DNA of 64,000 bases from Frankia sp. RB7 (GCA_030403585.1 JAUEPE010000001.1:186001-250000); one strand, 5' to 3'. Shown: positions 8,477 through 18,118, numbered from the stretch's first letter. The notes: generated from the sequence alone by a model not told the origin. Made by a program: numbers and translations.

Positions 8477-9562
8477 TCAGCGTGGGAGGACCGGCACGGC
8501 CGTGGGTTCGAGATCGCTGGTCAACGTCTTGAGGAATGCGACCAGCTCAGCCTTCTCCTGCGCCGTCAGCTCGAGCGGGCGCATGAGATCGGACCGGCTG
8601 GGACGGTCCACGCCGCCATGGTCATAGTGATCGATGACGGCTTCGAGCGTGGCGAGCGAGCCGTCATGCATGAAAGGACTGCGACGGTCGATCTCGCGCA
8701 GGCCCGGCGTCTTGAACGCGTGCTGCATCTTGATCACCGCCGGCAGATATTCGCCGCGGCCGATATCGCTGCTCGGCAGGCCGATGTCCTGAAAGCCCTC
8801 ATTGGTGAAGTTCCAGCCCTCGTGGCACGCGGCGCATTGCGCCTTGCCGTTGAACACGGCGAACCCACGCTTGGCCTGTTCGGAGATGGCCTTCTCGTTA
8901 CCTTCGATCCAGGCGTCAAACGGTGCGCGCTCCGAGACCACCGTGCGCTCATAGGTGGCGATCGCTTGCGCAAGCGTCTTGGCCTTGATGCCCTGCCCGG
9001 GAAAGCTCGCCTCGAACATCGGCTTGTATTCGGGAATGCTCGCCAGCCGCGCCATCAGATCGTCGAGCTTCATGTTCATCTCGCCGGGCGACTGGATCGG
9101 ACCGAGCGCCTGATCTTCCAGCGTCGGAAGCCGTCCATCCCACATGAAGATTGCGCTCCAGGCAGCGTTGACGATTGTCGGCGAATGGCGGCCGAGCTTG
9201 GCCATGCCGTGACCGACGCCGACAGCGAGCCCGTCACCCCAACCGAAACCCGGACTATGGCAGCTGGCGCATGACTGCGCGGAGGTCACCGACAGGCGCG
9301 TGTCGAAATAGAGCTTCTTGCCGAGAGCAGACTTCTCGGGCGTATACGGATTGTCCTTCGGAAACGGGATCGAGGCAGGCCTGCGGTACTGCGCCTTCAG
9401 TGCGTCGATGCCGCTCGGCGCTTTCTGGGTGATCTCGACCTTGCGGCTTTCGCCGACCACGGCGGCGCCATAACCGATCGTGCTGAAGCCAAGAGCGCCG
9501 AGCACGGCCGTTGCGATCGTTCCGGCAACAATGCACGCGCGAAATGAGCCGGGCGCCGGCAT
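8477..9562 (-). CDS. Di-heme cytochrome c peroxidase (CcpA/MauG family)
   Basis: A 361-residue periplasmic protein with two CxxCH heme c motifs (CASCH near SAQSCASCHSPG and CAACH near AQCAACHEGW). It belongs to the bacterial di-heme peroxidase/MauG family. The N-terminus from MPAPGSFRACIVAG reads as a signal peptide. I placed the start at the ATG at 9562, which has a GGGGGGAA ribosome-binding stretch; the longer frame upstream lacks family resemblance. Likely roles are reduction of hydrogen peroxide or a MauG-like protein modification. The cupredoxin gene follows immediately. A palindrome, GGTGTC-N6-GACACC, lies 20 bases upstream. Confidence 0.92.
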   Translation of the reverse strand: MPAPGSFRACIVAGTIATAVLGALGFSTIGYGAAVVGESRKVEITQKAPSGIDALKAQYRRPASIPFPKDNPYTPEKSALGKKLYFDTRLSVTSAQSCASCHSPGFGWGDGLAVGVGHGMAKLGRHSPTIVNAAWSAIFMWDGRLPTLEDQALGPIQSPGEMNMKLDDLMARLASIPEYKPMFEASFPGQGIKAKTLAQAIATYERTVVSERAPFDAWIEGNEKAISEQAKRGFAVFNGKAQCAACHEGWNFTNEGFQDIGLPSSDIGRGEYLPAVIKMQHAFKTPGLREIDRRSPFMHDGSLATLEAVIDHYDHGGVDRPSRSDLMRPLELTAQEKAELVAFLKTLTSDLEPTAVPVLPR

Positions 9563-9581
9563 GCAAATTCCCCCCAAAAAG

Positions 9582-9599
9582 GGTGTCATTTGCGACACC
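9582..9599. promoter_or_regulatory. Palindrome upstream of peroxidase-cupredoxin operon
   Basis: GGTGTC-atttgc-GACACC is a perfect 6-bp dyad with a 6-bp spacer, ending 20 bases before the peroxidase start codon. Its position fits a repressor operator or a 5' UTR hairpin. The cognate regulator is not identified. Confidence 0.4.
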
Positions 9600-9764
9600 G
9601 AAAAATCCGTAACGAAACGAATCCGCTCAGAAACATGATGAACGTATCGACAAATCATTAAATAAAGATGGCGCGGCACTGTCGGTTTTCGGCATTTCCG
9701 CAAGTAGAAAGTGCAGGAAGAATCGGCAACAACCGGGGAGTTGCGCGACCTGCGTCGCGGCGAT

Positions 9765-10739
9765 TCACTCGAACCAGCCGCGCCGCTTGAACCAGATCAG
9801 CGGCAGCACGCCGCTGGCGACGATGGCAAGCAGCGATAGCGGATAGCCGAACGTCCAGCTCAGCTCCGGCATGTTCTTGAAGTTCATGCCCCAGACACCG
9901 ACCAGGATCGTGGGCGGCACGCCGACCACGGACACGATCGTCAGGACCTTGAACATCTCGTTCTGCTGGATGTTGATGAATCCCAGCACCGCATCGAGCA
10001 GAAGCTGGATCTTGTCCGACAGTCGCGTCTCGTAATCGCTGAGCGAAGCGACGTCCTTCGAGACGGCCTCGAGGCGCTTCTTCGACGCCGCCGTGATCCA
10101 CTCGCTTCCGACATCGCCCGCAAACGATGCGATGCGGCCAACGCCGAGCAGGACATCCCGCGCCTTGGCGAGACGGTCGGCCAGTTCTCCGACGTTCTCC
10201 AACGCCTCTCGCAATCTGCGACTCGAGCGCACCGGACGCTTTGTCCGCACGAGGCCGCCCTTGAAAACGCTCCTCGAAAGCGTATCGGCCTTCGCGCCCA
10301 AATGCTCCAGCACATCGGCGCCGCGGTCGACCATCGCCTCGAGCAAGCTGGTGAACACGCACATGCCGTTTTCGAGGCTGTCGTCTGTCCCGATACGCTT
10401 GCCGATATCATCGAAGATCGGCAGCGGCCAGAAGCGCACCGTCACCAGCACCCGCGGCCCGATGACGAATCCGACCGGTGTGATCTCAGCCTCATTATCC
10501 TCGTCAACCCGGACGGCCGGCGAACTGAGATAAAGCGTGCCATGATCCACCACCAGGCGGCTTGAGGCCTCGATCTCGCTAAGCGATTGCTCCGACGGCA
10601 CACGGATGTTGAGCAACCGCTCAACAAATTGCTTTTCCTTGTCCGTTGCGTTCAGCAGATCGGCCCAGATGATCTCGACCGGCATTTCCGCGCCGATGCT
10701 TTGCCAATCATCGGTCGGCCACCTATACAGTTTCAGCAA
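9765..10739 (-). CDS. corA: CorA-family divalent cation (Mg2+) transporter
   Basis: About 324 residues of a CorA-type channel. It has a long cytoplasmic alpha/beta and coiled-coil region with the SEIEASSRL segment typical of the family. Two C-terminal helices follow, the first ending in GMNFKNMPELSW (the GMN selectivity signature) and the last ending near the C-terminus. A TTG at 10739 with GGAG eight bases upstream gives the expected N-terminus (LLKLYRWP). An ATG at 10685 would remove part of the conserved fold, and a start at 10775 is also possible. The gene stands alone. Confidence 0.88.
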   Translation of the reverse strand: MLKLYRWPTDDWQSIGAEMPVEIIWADLLNATDKEKQFVERLLNIRVPSEQSLSEIEASSRLVVDHGTLYLSSPAVRVDEDNEAEITPVGFVIGPRVLVTVRFWPLPIFDDIGKRIGTDDSLENGMCVFTSLLEAMVDRGADVLEHLGAKADTLSRSVFKGGLVRTKRPVRSSRRLREALENVGELADRLAKARDVLLGVGRIASFAGDVGSEWITAASKKRLEAVSKDVASLSDYETRLSDKIQLLLDAVLGFINIQQNEMFKVLTIVSVVGVPPTILVGVWGMNFKNMPELSWTFGYPLSLLAIVASGVLPLIWFKRRGWFE

Positions 10740-11091
10740 CGACCGAACTCCGCTTGCCCTCGCGCCGGCTCGCACGGCATGCGGCCATCCTGCGCCGGGC
10801 TAACGCTTGAGGGTTCCAATCGTTCAACGTCGGGGATCAACAGAGGGATGCCCTCAACTGGAAGCGGGCGCGGCCTTCTCCGATGATGCCACCATGCCAG
10901 TGTTTTGCCCGACGGGTCAAATGGCATCGCGGTTTCGCGCAAGCCATCGAGCGGCTCGCGCAAGTCATTGAAAGAACTGGCCACGGCTACTGTGCATGGG
11001 GTTGTTTTGCAGGTTTGAGCCCGCTCTTCCTTCTCCCCTTGCGGGTCTCGCAAGGGGAGAGGGCACAACAACAGACGCCGCGCTAATGCTG
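10740..11091. other. Intergenic region without a gene
   Basis: This stretch between the CorA-like gene and the peptide transporter carries no convincing coding frame. It holds the perfect hairpin at 11033-11059 and presumably the corA promoter. Nothing else was recognised. Confidence 0.6.
11033..11059. repeat. Palindromic extragenic repeat, possible terminator of the peptide transporter operon
   Basis: CTCCCCTTGCG (11033-11043) and CGCAAGGGGAG (11049-11059) form a perfect 11-bp stem with a 5-base loop. It lies just beyond the stop of the last gene of the minus-strand peptide operon. Similar CTCTCCCCGC-type palindromes occur at 26747 and 32774, so it also belongs to a dispersed repeat family. 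Confidence 0.7.
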
Positions 11092-12585
11092 TTACTCCCA
11101 GGACCAGGCCGAGAAATCGTTCTCGAACTGCGGGACTTCCTTCCAGACGCCCTTCAGCTTCTTGTTGGCGACCGTGGGCCATTGCGGCTGGAACATGTAG
11201 CCGGAGACCGCGTCGGTTGCCAGCATGCGCTGGGCGTCGCCAAGAAGTTTTGCGCGAGCCGCTTCATCCGGCGTCGCCACGATCTGCTTGTAGAGCGCGT
11301 TGAAGGCATCGTTGTTGTAGCCGAGGTAGTAGTCGGGCTCGGTGATCTTGACCAGGTCGAACGGCTCGACATGGCTGACGATGGTGAGGTCGAAATTGTG
11401 CGGACCATTGCCAGCGAACACCTGCGACAGCCATTGCGCCCATTCAACGTTCTCGATCTTGGCGATGATGCCGACCTTGGCGAGCTGGGCTGCGAGGATC
11501 TCGCCGCCCTGCCGCGCGTAAGGCGGCGGTGGCAGCTTCAGGCTGAGTTCGAGCGGCGTGGTGATGCCGGCCTCGGCCAGCAGCTTCTTCGCCTTCTCGG
11601 GATCGTAGGGATTGATGCCGGTGGTGTCGACATAGCCGAGCGAGCCGGGCGTGTAGAAGCTGCCGATCGGCGTGCCGAACCCCTCGACGGCGCCGTCGAT
11701 CATCGCCTTGCGATCGATCGCGGCGAGAATGGCGCGGCGGACGCGGACATCATCGAGCGGCTTCTTCCGCTCGTTGATCGCGACGATCGTCTTGGCCTTG
11801 GAGCCGCCGATCAGCACCGTGAAGCGCGGGTCGCTCCTGAACTGCGCGACGCCGCGGGTGGTGACGCGCGGGAAGGCATCGACGTCGCCGGACAGCAGCG
11901 CAGCGATCTGCGCGGCGGGCTCGCCGATGAAGCGGATCGTCACCTTGGACAGCTTGATCGCGGCGGCGTTGCGATAGTCGGCCCATTTGTTGAGCGTGAG
12001 CGAGGAGCCCTTGACCCAGGCCCCCAACTGGTACGGCCCGGTGCCGACCGGCTGCGTCACGTTGGTCGCAGCACTCTTCGGCTCGACGATCGAGGCGCTC
12101 GCCTGTCCCACGAGGAACGGCAGGTTCGGCTCGGAGTTTTTCAGGGTGATCACGACCGTGTCGGCGTCCGGCGCGGCAACGGACTCGAAGCTCTGGAACA
12201 GGCTCTTGTCCTTGTTGGTGCTGGTCGGCACCGCGTTGCGCTCGAACGAGAATTTTACGGCAGCGGAATCGAAAGCCTCGCCGTTCTGGAATTTGACGCC
12301 CTTGCGCAGCTTGAACGTGTAGGTCTTCAGGTCGGGCGAAGCGGTCCAGCTCTCCGCGAGCAGGGGCGAAGTGGTGCCGTCCTCGTTGATCTTGGTCAGG
12401 GTCTCGTAGATGTTGTAGAGCGTGACCTCGGCGATCGCCGCAGCCGCGGCGTTGGTGGGGTCGAGCCCCGGCGGCTCCAGCGTCATGCCCATGACGACGC
12501 TGTCCTTCTTGCTCTGCGCCAGCACCGGCAGCGGCGCCGCGGCCAGTGCTGCGGCGAAAGCGACGATCGTTAGCTTCTTCAACAT
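11092..12585 (-). CDS. Peptide/dipeptide-type ABC transporter substrate-binding protein (SBP_bac_5)
   Basis: A 497-residue periplasmic binding protein with signal peptide (MLKKLTIVAFAAALAAAPLPVLA). The family-5 signature runs through LYNIYETLTKINEDGT, the LRKGVKFQNGEAFDSAAVKFSFER segment and the conserved ADYRNAAAIK region. Length fits the DppA/OppA family. It is the last gene of an amidase-permease-permease-ATPase-ATPase-SBP run on the minus strand, separated from the ATPase by about 55 bases. The ligand is unknown; the amidase suggests an amide or peptide. Confidence 0.93.
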   Translation of the reverse strand: MLKKLTIVAFAAALAAAPLPVLAQSKKDSVVMGMTLEPPGLDPTNAAAAAIAEVTLYNIYETLTKINEDGTTSPLLAESWTASPDLKTYTFKLRKGVKFQNGEAFDSAAVKFSFERNAVPTSTNKDKSLFQSFESVAAPDADTVVITLKNSEPNLPFLVGQASASIVEPKSAATNVTQPVGTGPYQLGAWVKGSSLTLNKWADYRNAAAIKLSKVTIRFIGEPAAQIAALLSGDVDAFPRVTTRGVAQFRSDPRFTVLIGGSKAKTIVAINERKKPLDDVRVRRAILAAIDRKAMIDGAVEGFGTPIGSFYTPGSLGYVDTTGINPYDPEKAKKLLAEAGITTPLELSLKLPPPPYARQGGEILAAQLAKVGIIAKIENVEWAQWLSQVFAGNGPHNFDLTIVSHVEPFDLVKITEPDYYLGYNNDAFNALYKQIVATPDEAARAKLLGDAQRMLATDAVSGYMFQPQWPTVANKKLKGVWKEVPQFENDFSAWSWE

Positions 12586-12640
12586 GCCTAACTCCCCGGC
12601 CCTTCTGTCTTTCCAGACTACGCCAATCCTGCAGCCGACA

Positions 12641-13645
12641 TTAGCCTTCCATGGCCGCCTGCGGCAATGCCATCACGGCCTCCGCCTTGTGGCAAGCGGC
12701 GAGATGTCCCTCGCCCACCCTGCGTAGCAAGGGCGGAACTTCGCGGCAATGCTGCTCGGCGAGCGGACACCGCGCGACGTAGGGACATCCGGTCGTCGCA
12801 GCGGATTGCGAGGCGATAGCCTGGGCCCCGCGCCGGCGCCGGCCCCCGCCGGCACGCGCCCTCGGCACGGCGTCCAGCAGCGCCCGCGTATAGGGATGGG
12901 CGCAATGCTCGAACAGATCCTCCGGCCGCCCCTGCTCGACGACCCGGCCGAGATACATCACCGCGACCTCGTCGCAGAGATAATCGACCACGGCGAGGTC
13001 GTGGCTGATCAGGATGTAGCTCAGCCCGAACTGCTCCTGGAGATCCTGCATCAGGTTCAGCACCTGCGCCTGCACGGAGACATCGAGCGCGGAAACGGGC
13101 TCATCTGCCACGATCAACTTCGGCTGCGTGATCAACGCGCGCGCAATCGCAATGCGCTGGCGCTGTCCGCCCGAGAACTCGTGCGGATATTTGTCCATGT
13201 CCGCTTCGCGCAAGCCGACCTGCCTCAGCACCGCAGCGACCCGGGCGCGGAACGTGGTGCGGTCGGCGTCGTCAAGCACCGTGAGCGGCTCGGCAACGAT
13301 GCGCGCGATGGTCTGGCGCGGGTCAAGCGATCCGTAGGGATCCTGGAACACCATCTGGATATCGCGCCGGGCACGGCGCAATTCATCCGGAGAGATGCGG
13401 TTGAGATCTTGTCCAAGCAGCGTGACCTGCCCCGCGGTCGGCCGCTCCAGCGCCATCACGACCCGCGCGAAGGTCGACTTGCCCGAGCCGGATTCGCCGA
13501 CGATGCCGAGGCTCTTGCCGGCAACGACCTGCACGCTGACGCCGTTGAGCGCGCGCACCTGCCCCGGCGGGCGAAACAGGCTCTCGCGCGGCAGCGTGTA
13601 GCGCTGCTCGAGATCTTTCACGTCGAGAAGAGGCGCGGCGGTCAT
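12641..13645 (-). CDS. Peptide ABC transporter ATP-binding protein (DppF/OppF type)
   Basis: A 334-residue ATPase with Walker A GESGSGKST, signature FSGGQRQRIAIARAL and Walker B LIVADEPVSALDV. The C-terminal oligopeptide-type extension carries a Cys-rich region (TGCPYVARCPLAEQHC), matching the Fe-S-like tail of the Opp/Dpp ATPases. The ATG at 13645 overlaps the stop of the preceding ATPase gene by four bases. It pairs with the neighbouring ATPase as the heterodimeric motor of this importer. Confidence 0.93.
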   Translation of the reverse strand: MTAAPLLDVKDLEQRYTLPRESLFRPPGQVRALNGVSVQVVAGKSLGIVGESGSGKSTFARVVMALERPTAGQVTLLGQDLNRISPDELRRARRDIQMVFQDPYGSLDPRQTIARIVAEPLTVLDDADRTTFRARVAAVLRQVGLREADMDKYPHEFSGGQRQRIAIARALITQPKLIVADEPVSALDVSVQAQVLNLMQDLQEQFGLSYILISHDLAVVDYLCDEVAVMYLGRVVEQGRPEDLFEHCAHPYTRALLDAVPRARAGGGRRRRGAQAIASQSAATTGCPYVARCPLAEQHCREVPPLLRRVGEGHLAACHKAEAVMALPQAAMEG

Positions 13646-14649
13646 GCGGACAGCGCTCCGACATTCGCGGCCATGGAGACATCGGTGCGCACACACCGCA
13701 CGACGTGACCGGGACCGACCTCGACCATCGGCGGAAGCGCCGCGCGGCATTTGTCCTCGACCAGCGGACAGCGCTCGCCGAAGGCGCAGCCGGCCGGCAG
13801 ATCCGCAAGTTCAGGCACCGTGCCCGAGATCGTCGTCAACCGCGTCCCCCTGCGCGCGCCGAGTCGCGGACGGGCGCGGAACAGGCCCTGCGTGTAGGGA
13901 TGACCCATGCGGCGGAACACCTCGTCGGTCGGCCCGCTCTCGACGACGGTGCCGCCGTACATCACCATCATGCGCTGCACGTTCTCGGCGATGACGCCGA
14001 GATCATGCGAGATCAGGATCATCGACATGCCGCGCTCCTCGACGAGGTCGGCGATCAGATCGAGGATCTGGCCCTGAATGGTGACATCGAGCGCGGTGGT
14101 CGGCTCGTCCGCGATTAGAAGATCCGGCTCGCAGGCAAGCGCCATCGCGATGGTGACGCGCTGCCGCTGACCGCCGGAGAACTGATGCGGATAGGCATCG
14201 ATGCGCTTTGCCGGATCGGGCAGCCCGACACGGTCGAGCAAGGCGATCGCTTCTCTGCGCGCCTGCGCGGCGGAATATTTCTTGTGACGCCGCAGCGGCT
14301 CGGCGACCTGATGGCCGATCGTGTGCATCGGGTTCAGCGCAGTCATCGGTTCCTGGAAGATCATGCTGATGCGGTTACCACGCAAGCCGCAGTAATCCGC
14401 ATCCGGGAGCCGCGCGAGCTCGCGTCCTTCCAGCTTGATACTGCCGGTGATGAGCGCGCTGTCCGGCAGCAATCCCATCAGCGACAGCGCCGTGACCGAC
14501 TTGCCGCAGCCGGACTCGCCGACGAGCCCGAGCGTCTCGCCACGCTTCAACGCAAAGCTGACGCCGCGCACGGCCTGCGCGGGACCGCGGCTGGTGTTGA
14601 GGCGGACGCCGAGATTGTCGACTTCGATCAATGTTGCGGGATCAGCCAT
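13642..14649 (-). CDS. Peptide ABC transporter ATP-binding protein (DppD/OppD type)
   Basis: A 335-residue ATPase with Walker A GESGCGKSV, signature [15 protein letters not shown] and Walker B LLIADEPTTALDV. The C-terminal Cys-containing extension is GCAFGERCPLVEDKC. An ATG at 14649 and a GTG at 14655 overlapping the permease stop are both possible starts. I prefer the ATG, which leaves room for GGGAAC as ribosome-binding site. It is coupled at both ends to neighbouring transporter genes by overlapping start and stop codons. Confidence 0.93.
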   Translation of the reverse strand: MADPATLIEVDNLGVRLNTSRGPAQAVRGVSFALKRGETLGLVGESGCGKSVTALSLMGLLPDSALITGSIKLEGRELARLPDADYCGLRGNRISMIFQEPMTALNPMHTIGHQVAEPLRRHKKYSAAQARREAIALLDRVGLPDPAKRIDAYPHQFSGGQRQRVTIAMALACEPDLLIADEPTTALDVTIQGQILDLIADLVEERGMSMILISHDLGVIAENVQRMMVMYGGTVVESGPTDEVFRRMGHPYTQGLFRARPRLGARRGTRLTTISGTVPELADLPAGCAFGERCPLVEDKCRAALPPMVEVGPGHVVRCVRTDVSMAANVGALSA

Positions 14650-14651
14650 CG

Positions 14652-15545
14652 TCACCGTTCCCGCGCCAGTCTGGGATCAAGCAAATCGCGCAGGCCGTCG
14701 CCGAGCAGATTGAGGCCGAGCACGGCGATCGCAATCGCAGCACCCGGATAGACCGCAAGCATCGGCGACTGGAACAGCATGGTCTGCGCATCGTTCAGCA
14801 TGCGGCCCCAGGACGGCTGCGGTGGCTGCGTGCCGAGGCCGAGATAGGACAGTGCGGCCTCGGCGAGAATGGCGAGCGCGAACTGGGTAGTCGCCTGCAC
14901 GATCAGGATCGACAGGATGTTCGGCAAGACATGCTCGATGGTGATGCGGAAGGCACCCTTGCCCGAGGCGCGCGCGGCAAGCACGTATTCGCGCGCCCAG
15001 ATCGCGTTGGCCGAGCCGCGCGTCAACCGGGTCAGGGTCGGGATCTGGAAAATGCCGATCGCGATGATCGAGGTCAGCATGCCCGGCCCCGCGACCGCGG
15101 CGAGCATGATCGCGGAGAGCACGGCCGGAAAAGCGAAGGTGAAATCAGAGAAGCGCATGATGATCTCTTCGGTCCAGCCGCGCTTGGCCGACGCGATCAA
15201 GCCGAGGCAGACGCCGAAGGTGAGACCGATGCTGACCGCGATGATGCCGACCAGGATGGTGGAGCGTGCGCCGGCGAGCAGCAGCGAGACGATGTCGCGA
15301 CCGAAGGTATCGGTGCCGAGCCAGTGCGCGGCCGACGGCGGCCGGAGTCTCGAGGCGATATCGATCTCGTAAGGAGACCACGGAGTCCACACCAGCGAGA
15401 GCGTGGCCGAAGCGACCACCAGCAGGCTGAGCACGCCGCCCAGCACGAAGCTGCGGTGGCGCAGCGCGCGACCCCAGAACGTCCTGGCCGGCAGCGGACG
15501 CGGTGCGATCGGCGCGTCAATCGAACTCGTCAGAGGCGCGCTCAC
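14652..15545 (-). CDS. Peptide ABC transporter permease (DppC type)
   Basis: A 297-residue inner-membrane permease. The first helix is FVLGGVLSLLVVASATLSLV, and the DppC-type segment GTDTFGRDIVSLLLAGARSTILVG is followed by several further helices. The EAA-like loop runs near YVLAARASGKGAFRITIEHVLPN. The GTG at 15545 overlaps the stop of the DppB-type gene; the open frame extends further upstream but that part is out of frame with the real permease gene there. It forms the membrane channel with the DppB-type partner. Confidence 0.92.
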   Translation of the reverse strand: MSAPLTSSIDAPIAPRPLPARTFWGRALRHRSFVLGGVLSLLVVASATLSLVWTPWSPYEIDIASRLRPPSAAHWLGTDTFGRDIVSLLLAGARSTILVGIIAVSIGLTFGVCLGLIASAKRGWTEEIIMRFSDFTFAFPAVLSAIMLAAVAGPGMLTSIIAIGIFQIPTLTRLTRGSANAIWAREYVLAARASGKGAFRITIEHVLPNILSILIVQATTQFALAILAEAALSYLGLGTQPPQPSWGRMLNDAQTMLFQSPMLAVYPGAAIAIAVLGLNLLGDGLRDLLDPRLARER

Positions 15546-16492
15546 AAATCGTGCACCTTGATGCGGGGGTCGATGAAGGCATACAGCACATCGACCACGA
15601 AATTGACGATGACGACCATGGCGGCCAGCAGCATCACGCAATTGCGCACCACGATCAGATCGCGGTTGGCGATCGACTGGAAGATCAGCCGGCCGAGGCC
15701 CGGCAGATAGAACACGTTCTCGATCACGATGGTGCCGGCGAGCAGATTGGCGAATTGCAGGCCCATCACCGTCATCACGGGGATCATGGCGTTGCGCAGC
15801 ACGTGGCTCCACAGCACCTCGCGCTTGCCGAGCCCCTTCGCGCGGGCCGTGCGGACGAAGTCTTCGCGCAACACTTCCAGGACTGCAGAACGCGTGACGC
15901 GGGCGAGGATCGCGGCCTGCACCACCGCAAGCGAGATCGACGGCAGCAGCAGCGATTTGACTCCGAGCCAGATGCCGTCATCCCAGCCGGCGAAGCCGCC
16001 TGCCGAGAGCCATTGCAGCCGTACGGCGAACAAGAGGACCAGGAGAATCGCAAACCAGAAGTTCGGCAGCGCGATGCCGATCTGGGTCAGCGACATCACG
16101 CCGACATCACCGATCTTGTTGTGGTTGGCGGCGGTGTAGACGCCGGCCGAAAGCGCCAGCACGACCGTGATCAGCATCGACATGATCGCGAGCGGAATGG
16201 TCAGCACCAGCCGCTCCGCAATCAGGCTGCCGACCGGCGTGCCGTAGACATAGGAATTGCCGAGATCGTCGACGACGAACCCCTTGATCCATTGCAGATA
16301 GCGGACCGCCAGTGGCTGATCGAGCCCGAGCTTAACGGTGAGCGCGCGCACCGCGTCGGCCGAAGCATCGGCGCCCATCAGCATCTGCGCGGCATTGCCC
16401 GGCAGCGCATCCAGCACCAGGAAAATGATCACGGATGCGCCGACCAGCGTCGCCAGCAATGTCAGGACACGTCGGAGGACAAATACGCTCAT
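15542..16492 (-). CDS. Peptide ABC transporter permease (DppB type)
   Basis: A 316-residue permease beginning MSVFVLRRVLTLLATLVGAS, the typical DppB N-terminal helix. The EAA-like loop is VRTARAKGLGKREVLWSHVLRNAMIP. It ends with the family tail LYAFIDPRIKVHDL. It lies 86 bases downstream of the amidase gene and is probably co-transcribed with it. Confidence 0.93.
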   Translation of the reverse strand: MSVFVLRRVLTLLATLVGASVIIFLVLDALPGNAAQMLMGADASADAVRALTVKLGLDQPLAVRYLQWIKGFVVDDLGNSYVYGTPVGSLIAERLVLTIPLAIMSMLITVVLALSAGVYTAANHNKIGDVGVMSLTQIGIALPNFWFAILLVLLFAVRLQWLSAGGFAGWDDGIWLGVKSLLLPSISLAVVQAAILARVTRSAVLEVLREDFVRTARAKGLGKREVLWSHVLRNAMIPVMTVMGLQFANLLAGTIVIENVFYLPGLGRLIFQSIANRDLIVVRNCVMLLAAMVVIVNFVVDVLYAFIDPRIKVHDL

Positions 16493-16578
16493 GCGCGATC
16501 GGATTCAGGGCTCATCAGCGGCACGATCAACATGTCCGGACGCCGGACGCAAGCCTTTTGCAGACCATCGTCACCCCC

Positions 16579-18000
16579 TCAAGCCGGCCGGTGGGACAGA
16601 AGGTCGTGCGAGGCCTCGAACAGCGCGCTGACACGGAGCAATTCCGCATCAGCCCGGAAGCGGCCGACGAGTTGGAGCCCGATCGGCAGTCCGTCGCGAC
16701 CAAAACCGCAGGGCAGACTGATCGCGGGGTGGCCGGTCATGTTGAACGGCATGGTCCAGGGGAACCAGTGCGGCCGGACGCTGTCGAACTGCTGCCCGTC
16801 GATCTCGATGGTGCCGAACAAATCCTGGTCGATCGGCAGCGCGGTGCGGGTGATAGTCGGCATCGCCAGAAGGCGCCCGCGCGCAAGCAGGGATTGCACG
16901 CGGCGGAACAACGCCGTGCGCGCGAACATTGCCTCTTGATAGTCGACACCACTCACATGGGTCGCCAGCGCGATCTGCTTGACGAAGGCCTCGCTGAGGG
17001 TGTCACCATGCTCGGCTACCAGCTTCGAAAAACGCGAGCGCCAGACGGTGTGGTTGATGGCGCGCCAGATCGGCTCGACGTCGTAGCCCTCGCCGGAGAA
17101 TTCCTCGACCTCGGCACCCAGGCTCGCGAGCCGATCTAGGCTCGCCTTGAACGCTGTGGCGACATCCGCCGACACCGGACGTCCCGGCGGCGAGACGCAG
17201 AACAGGATTTTCTGCCCGCGCAAATCACCGCGCGGGGCCGCGGTGCCGATGAAATCGGGCACGGGCACGCCGATCGACCAGGGATCGCAAGCATCCTCAC
17301 CCGCCATCGCCTGCATCATCAAGGCAGTGTCGGCGACAGTACGCGTGGTTGGCGTGACATAGGTCTGGTTACCGAAAGCATCGAGCGCCTGGCTGTGCGC
17401 GATCACGCCGTTGCTCTGCTTCAAGCCAACGACGCCATTACAGGCGGCGGGAATCCGCGTCGAGCCACCGCCATCGGTCGCGATCGCCAGCGGCGCGATG
17501 CCGCTCGCCACCGCCACGGCCGCGCCGCCGCTGGAGCCGCCGGATGAACGCTCAGCACTCCACGCATTGCGGGTGCGGCCGAACAGCGGTGAATCGGTCA
17601 GGCATTTGCTGCCAAACTCGGGGGTCGTGGTCTTGCCGATCAGGATCGCACCTTCCACGCGCAGCTTTGCAACAGCGACGGCATCTTCGCCGGGAACGTT
17701 GTCCTGGTAGGGAACGGCACCAAAGGTCGTCTTCACGCCCTTGGTATTGACGATGTCCTTGACGGTGACGGGAATCCCATGGAGCAGGCCGAGCGGCTCG
17801 CCCGCCATCATTTTGCGCTCGGCCTCGCGCGCCGAATCCATCGCCTCGTCGCCGCAGAGCGTGATGAAGCAGTTCAATTTGGGCTGGAGCGCCTCGGCGC
17901 GCGCGAGCACGGCGCGGGTGATCTCGACGGGGGAGATCTGCTTGTTCGCAATCAGATGACGCAACTCGGTTGCGGACAGCAGACATGGATCGCCGTTCAT
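16579..18000 (-). CDS. Amidase (amidase signature family)
   Basis: A 473-residue cytoplasmic amidase. The Ser-cisSer-Lys triad is visible as Lys in VTVKDIVNTKG and two Ser in the glycine- and serine-rich signature AERSSGGSSGGAAVAVASG. The ATG at 18000 starts the family-typical N-terminus (PCLLSATELRHLI); longer starts at 18045 or 18102 have no good ribosome-binding site. It heads an operon with a complete peptide-type importer, so it probably hydrolyses the imported amide. The gene is divergent from a LysR regulator. Confidence 0.92.
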   Translation of the reverse strand: MNGDPCLLSATELRHLIANKQISPVEITRAVLARAEALQPKLNCFITLCGDEAMDSAREAERKMMAGEPLGLLHGIPVTVKDIVNTKGVKTTFGAVPYQDNVPGEDAVAVAKLRVEGAILIGKTTTPEFGSKCLTDSPLFGRTRNAWSAERSSGGSSGGAAVAVASGIAPLAIATDGGGSTRIPAACNGVVGLKQSNGVIAHSQALDAFGNQTYVTPTTRTVADTALMMQAMAGEDACDPWSIGVPVPDFIGTAAPRGDLRGQKILFCVSPPGRPVSADVATAFKASLDRLASLGAEVEEFSGEGYDVEPIWRAINHTVWRSRFSKLVAEHGDTLSEAFVKQIALATHVSGVDYQEAMFARTALFRRVQSLLARGRLLAMPTITRTALPIDQDLFGTIEIDGQQFDSVRPHWFPWTMPFNMTGHPAISLPCGFGRDGLPIGLQLVGRFRADAELLRVSALFEASHDLLSHRPA

Positions 18001-18118
18001 CGTCAGATCGTGCTCCGAAGCGGGGCCGCCGTTGGCCCCATGCATTGACAATGAGAATGACAGTTTTGTTAACTCGGCGTCCAATACGATTTTGGTGGTC
18101 AACCCATACGTCTTCGGT

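Noticed and set aside
10996..12573. A 525-residue plus-strand frame opposite the peptide-binding protein
   Set aside because: Composition is typical of antisense frames in high-GC DNA. The minus strand has a signal peptide and binding-protein motifs.
15503..16939. A 478-residue plus-strand frame over DppB and the amidase
   Set aside because: It crosses two real genes, is rich in His, Asp and Gln, and has no recognisable domain.
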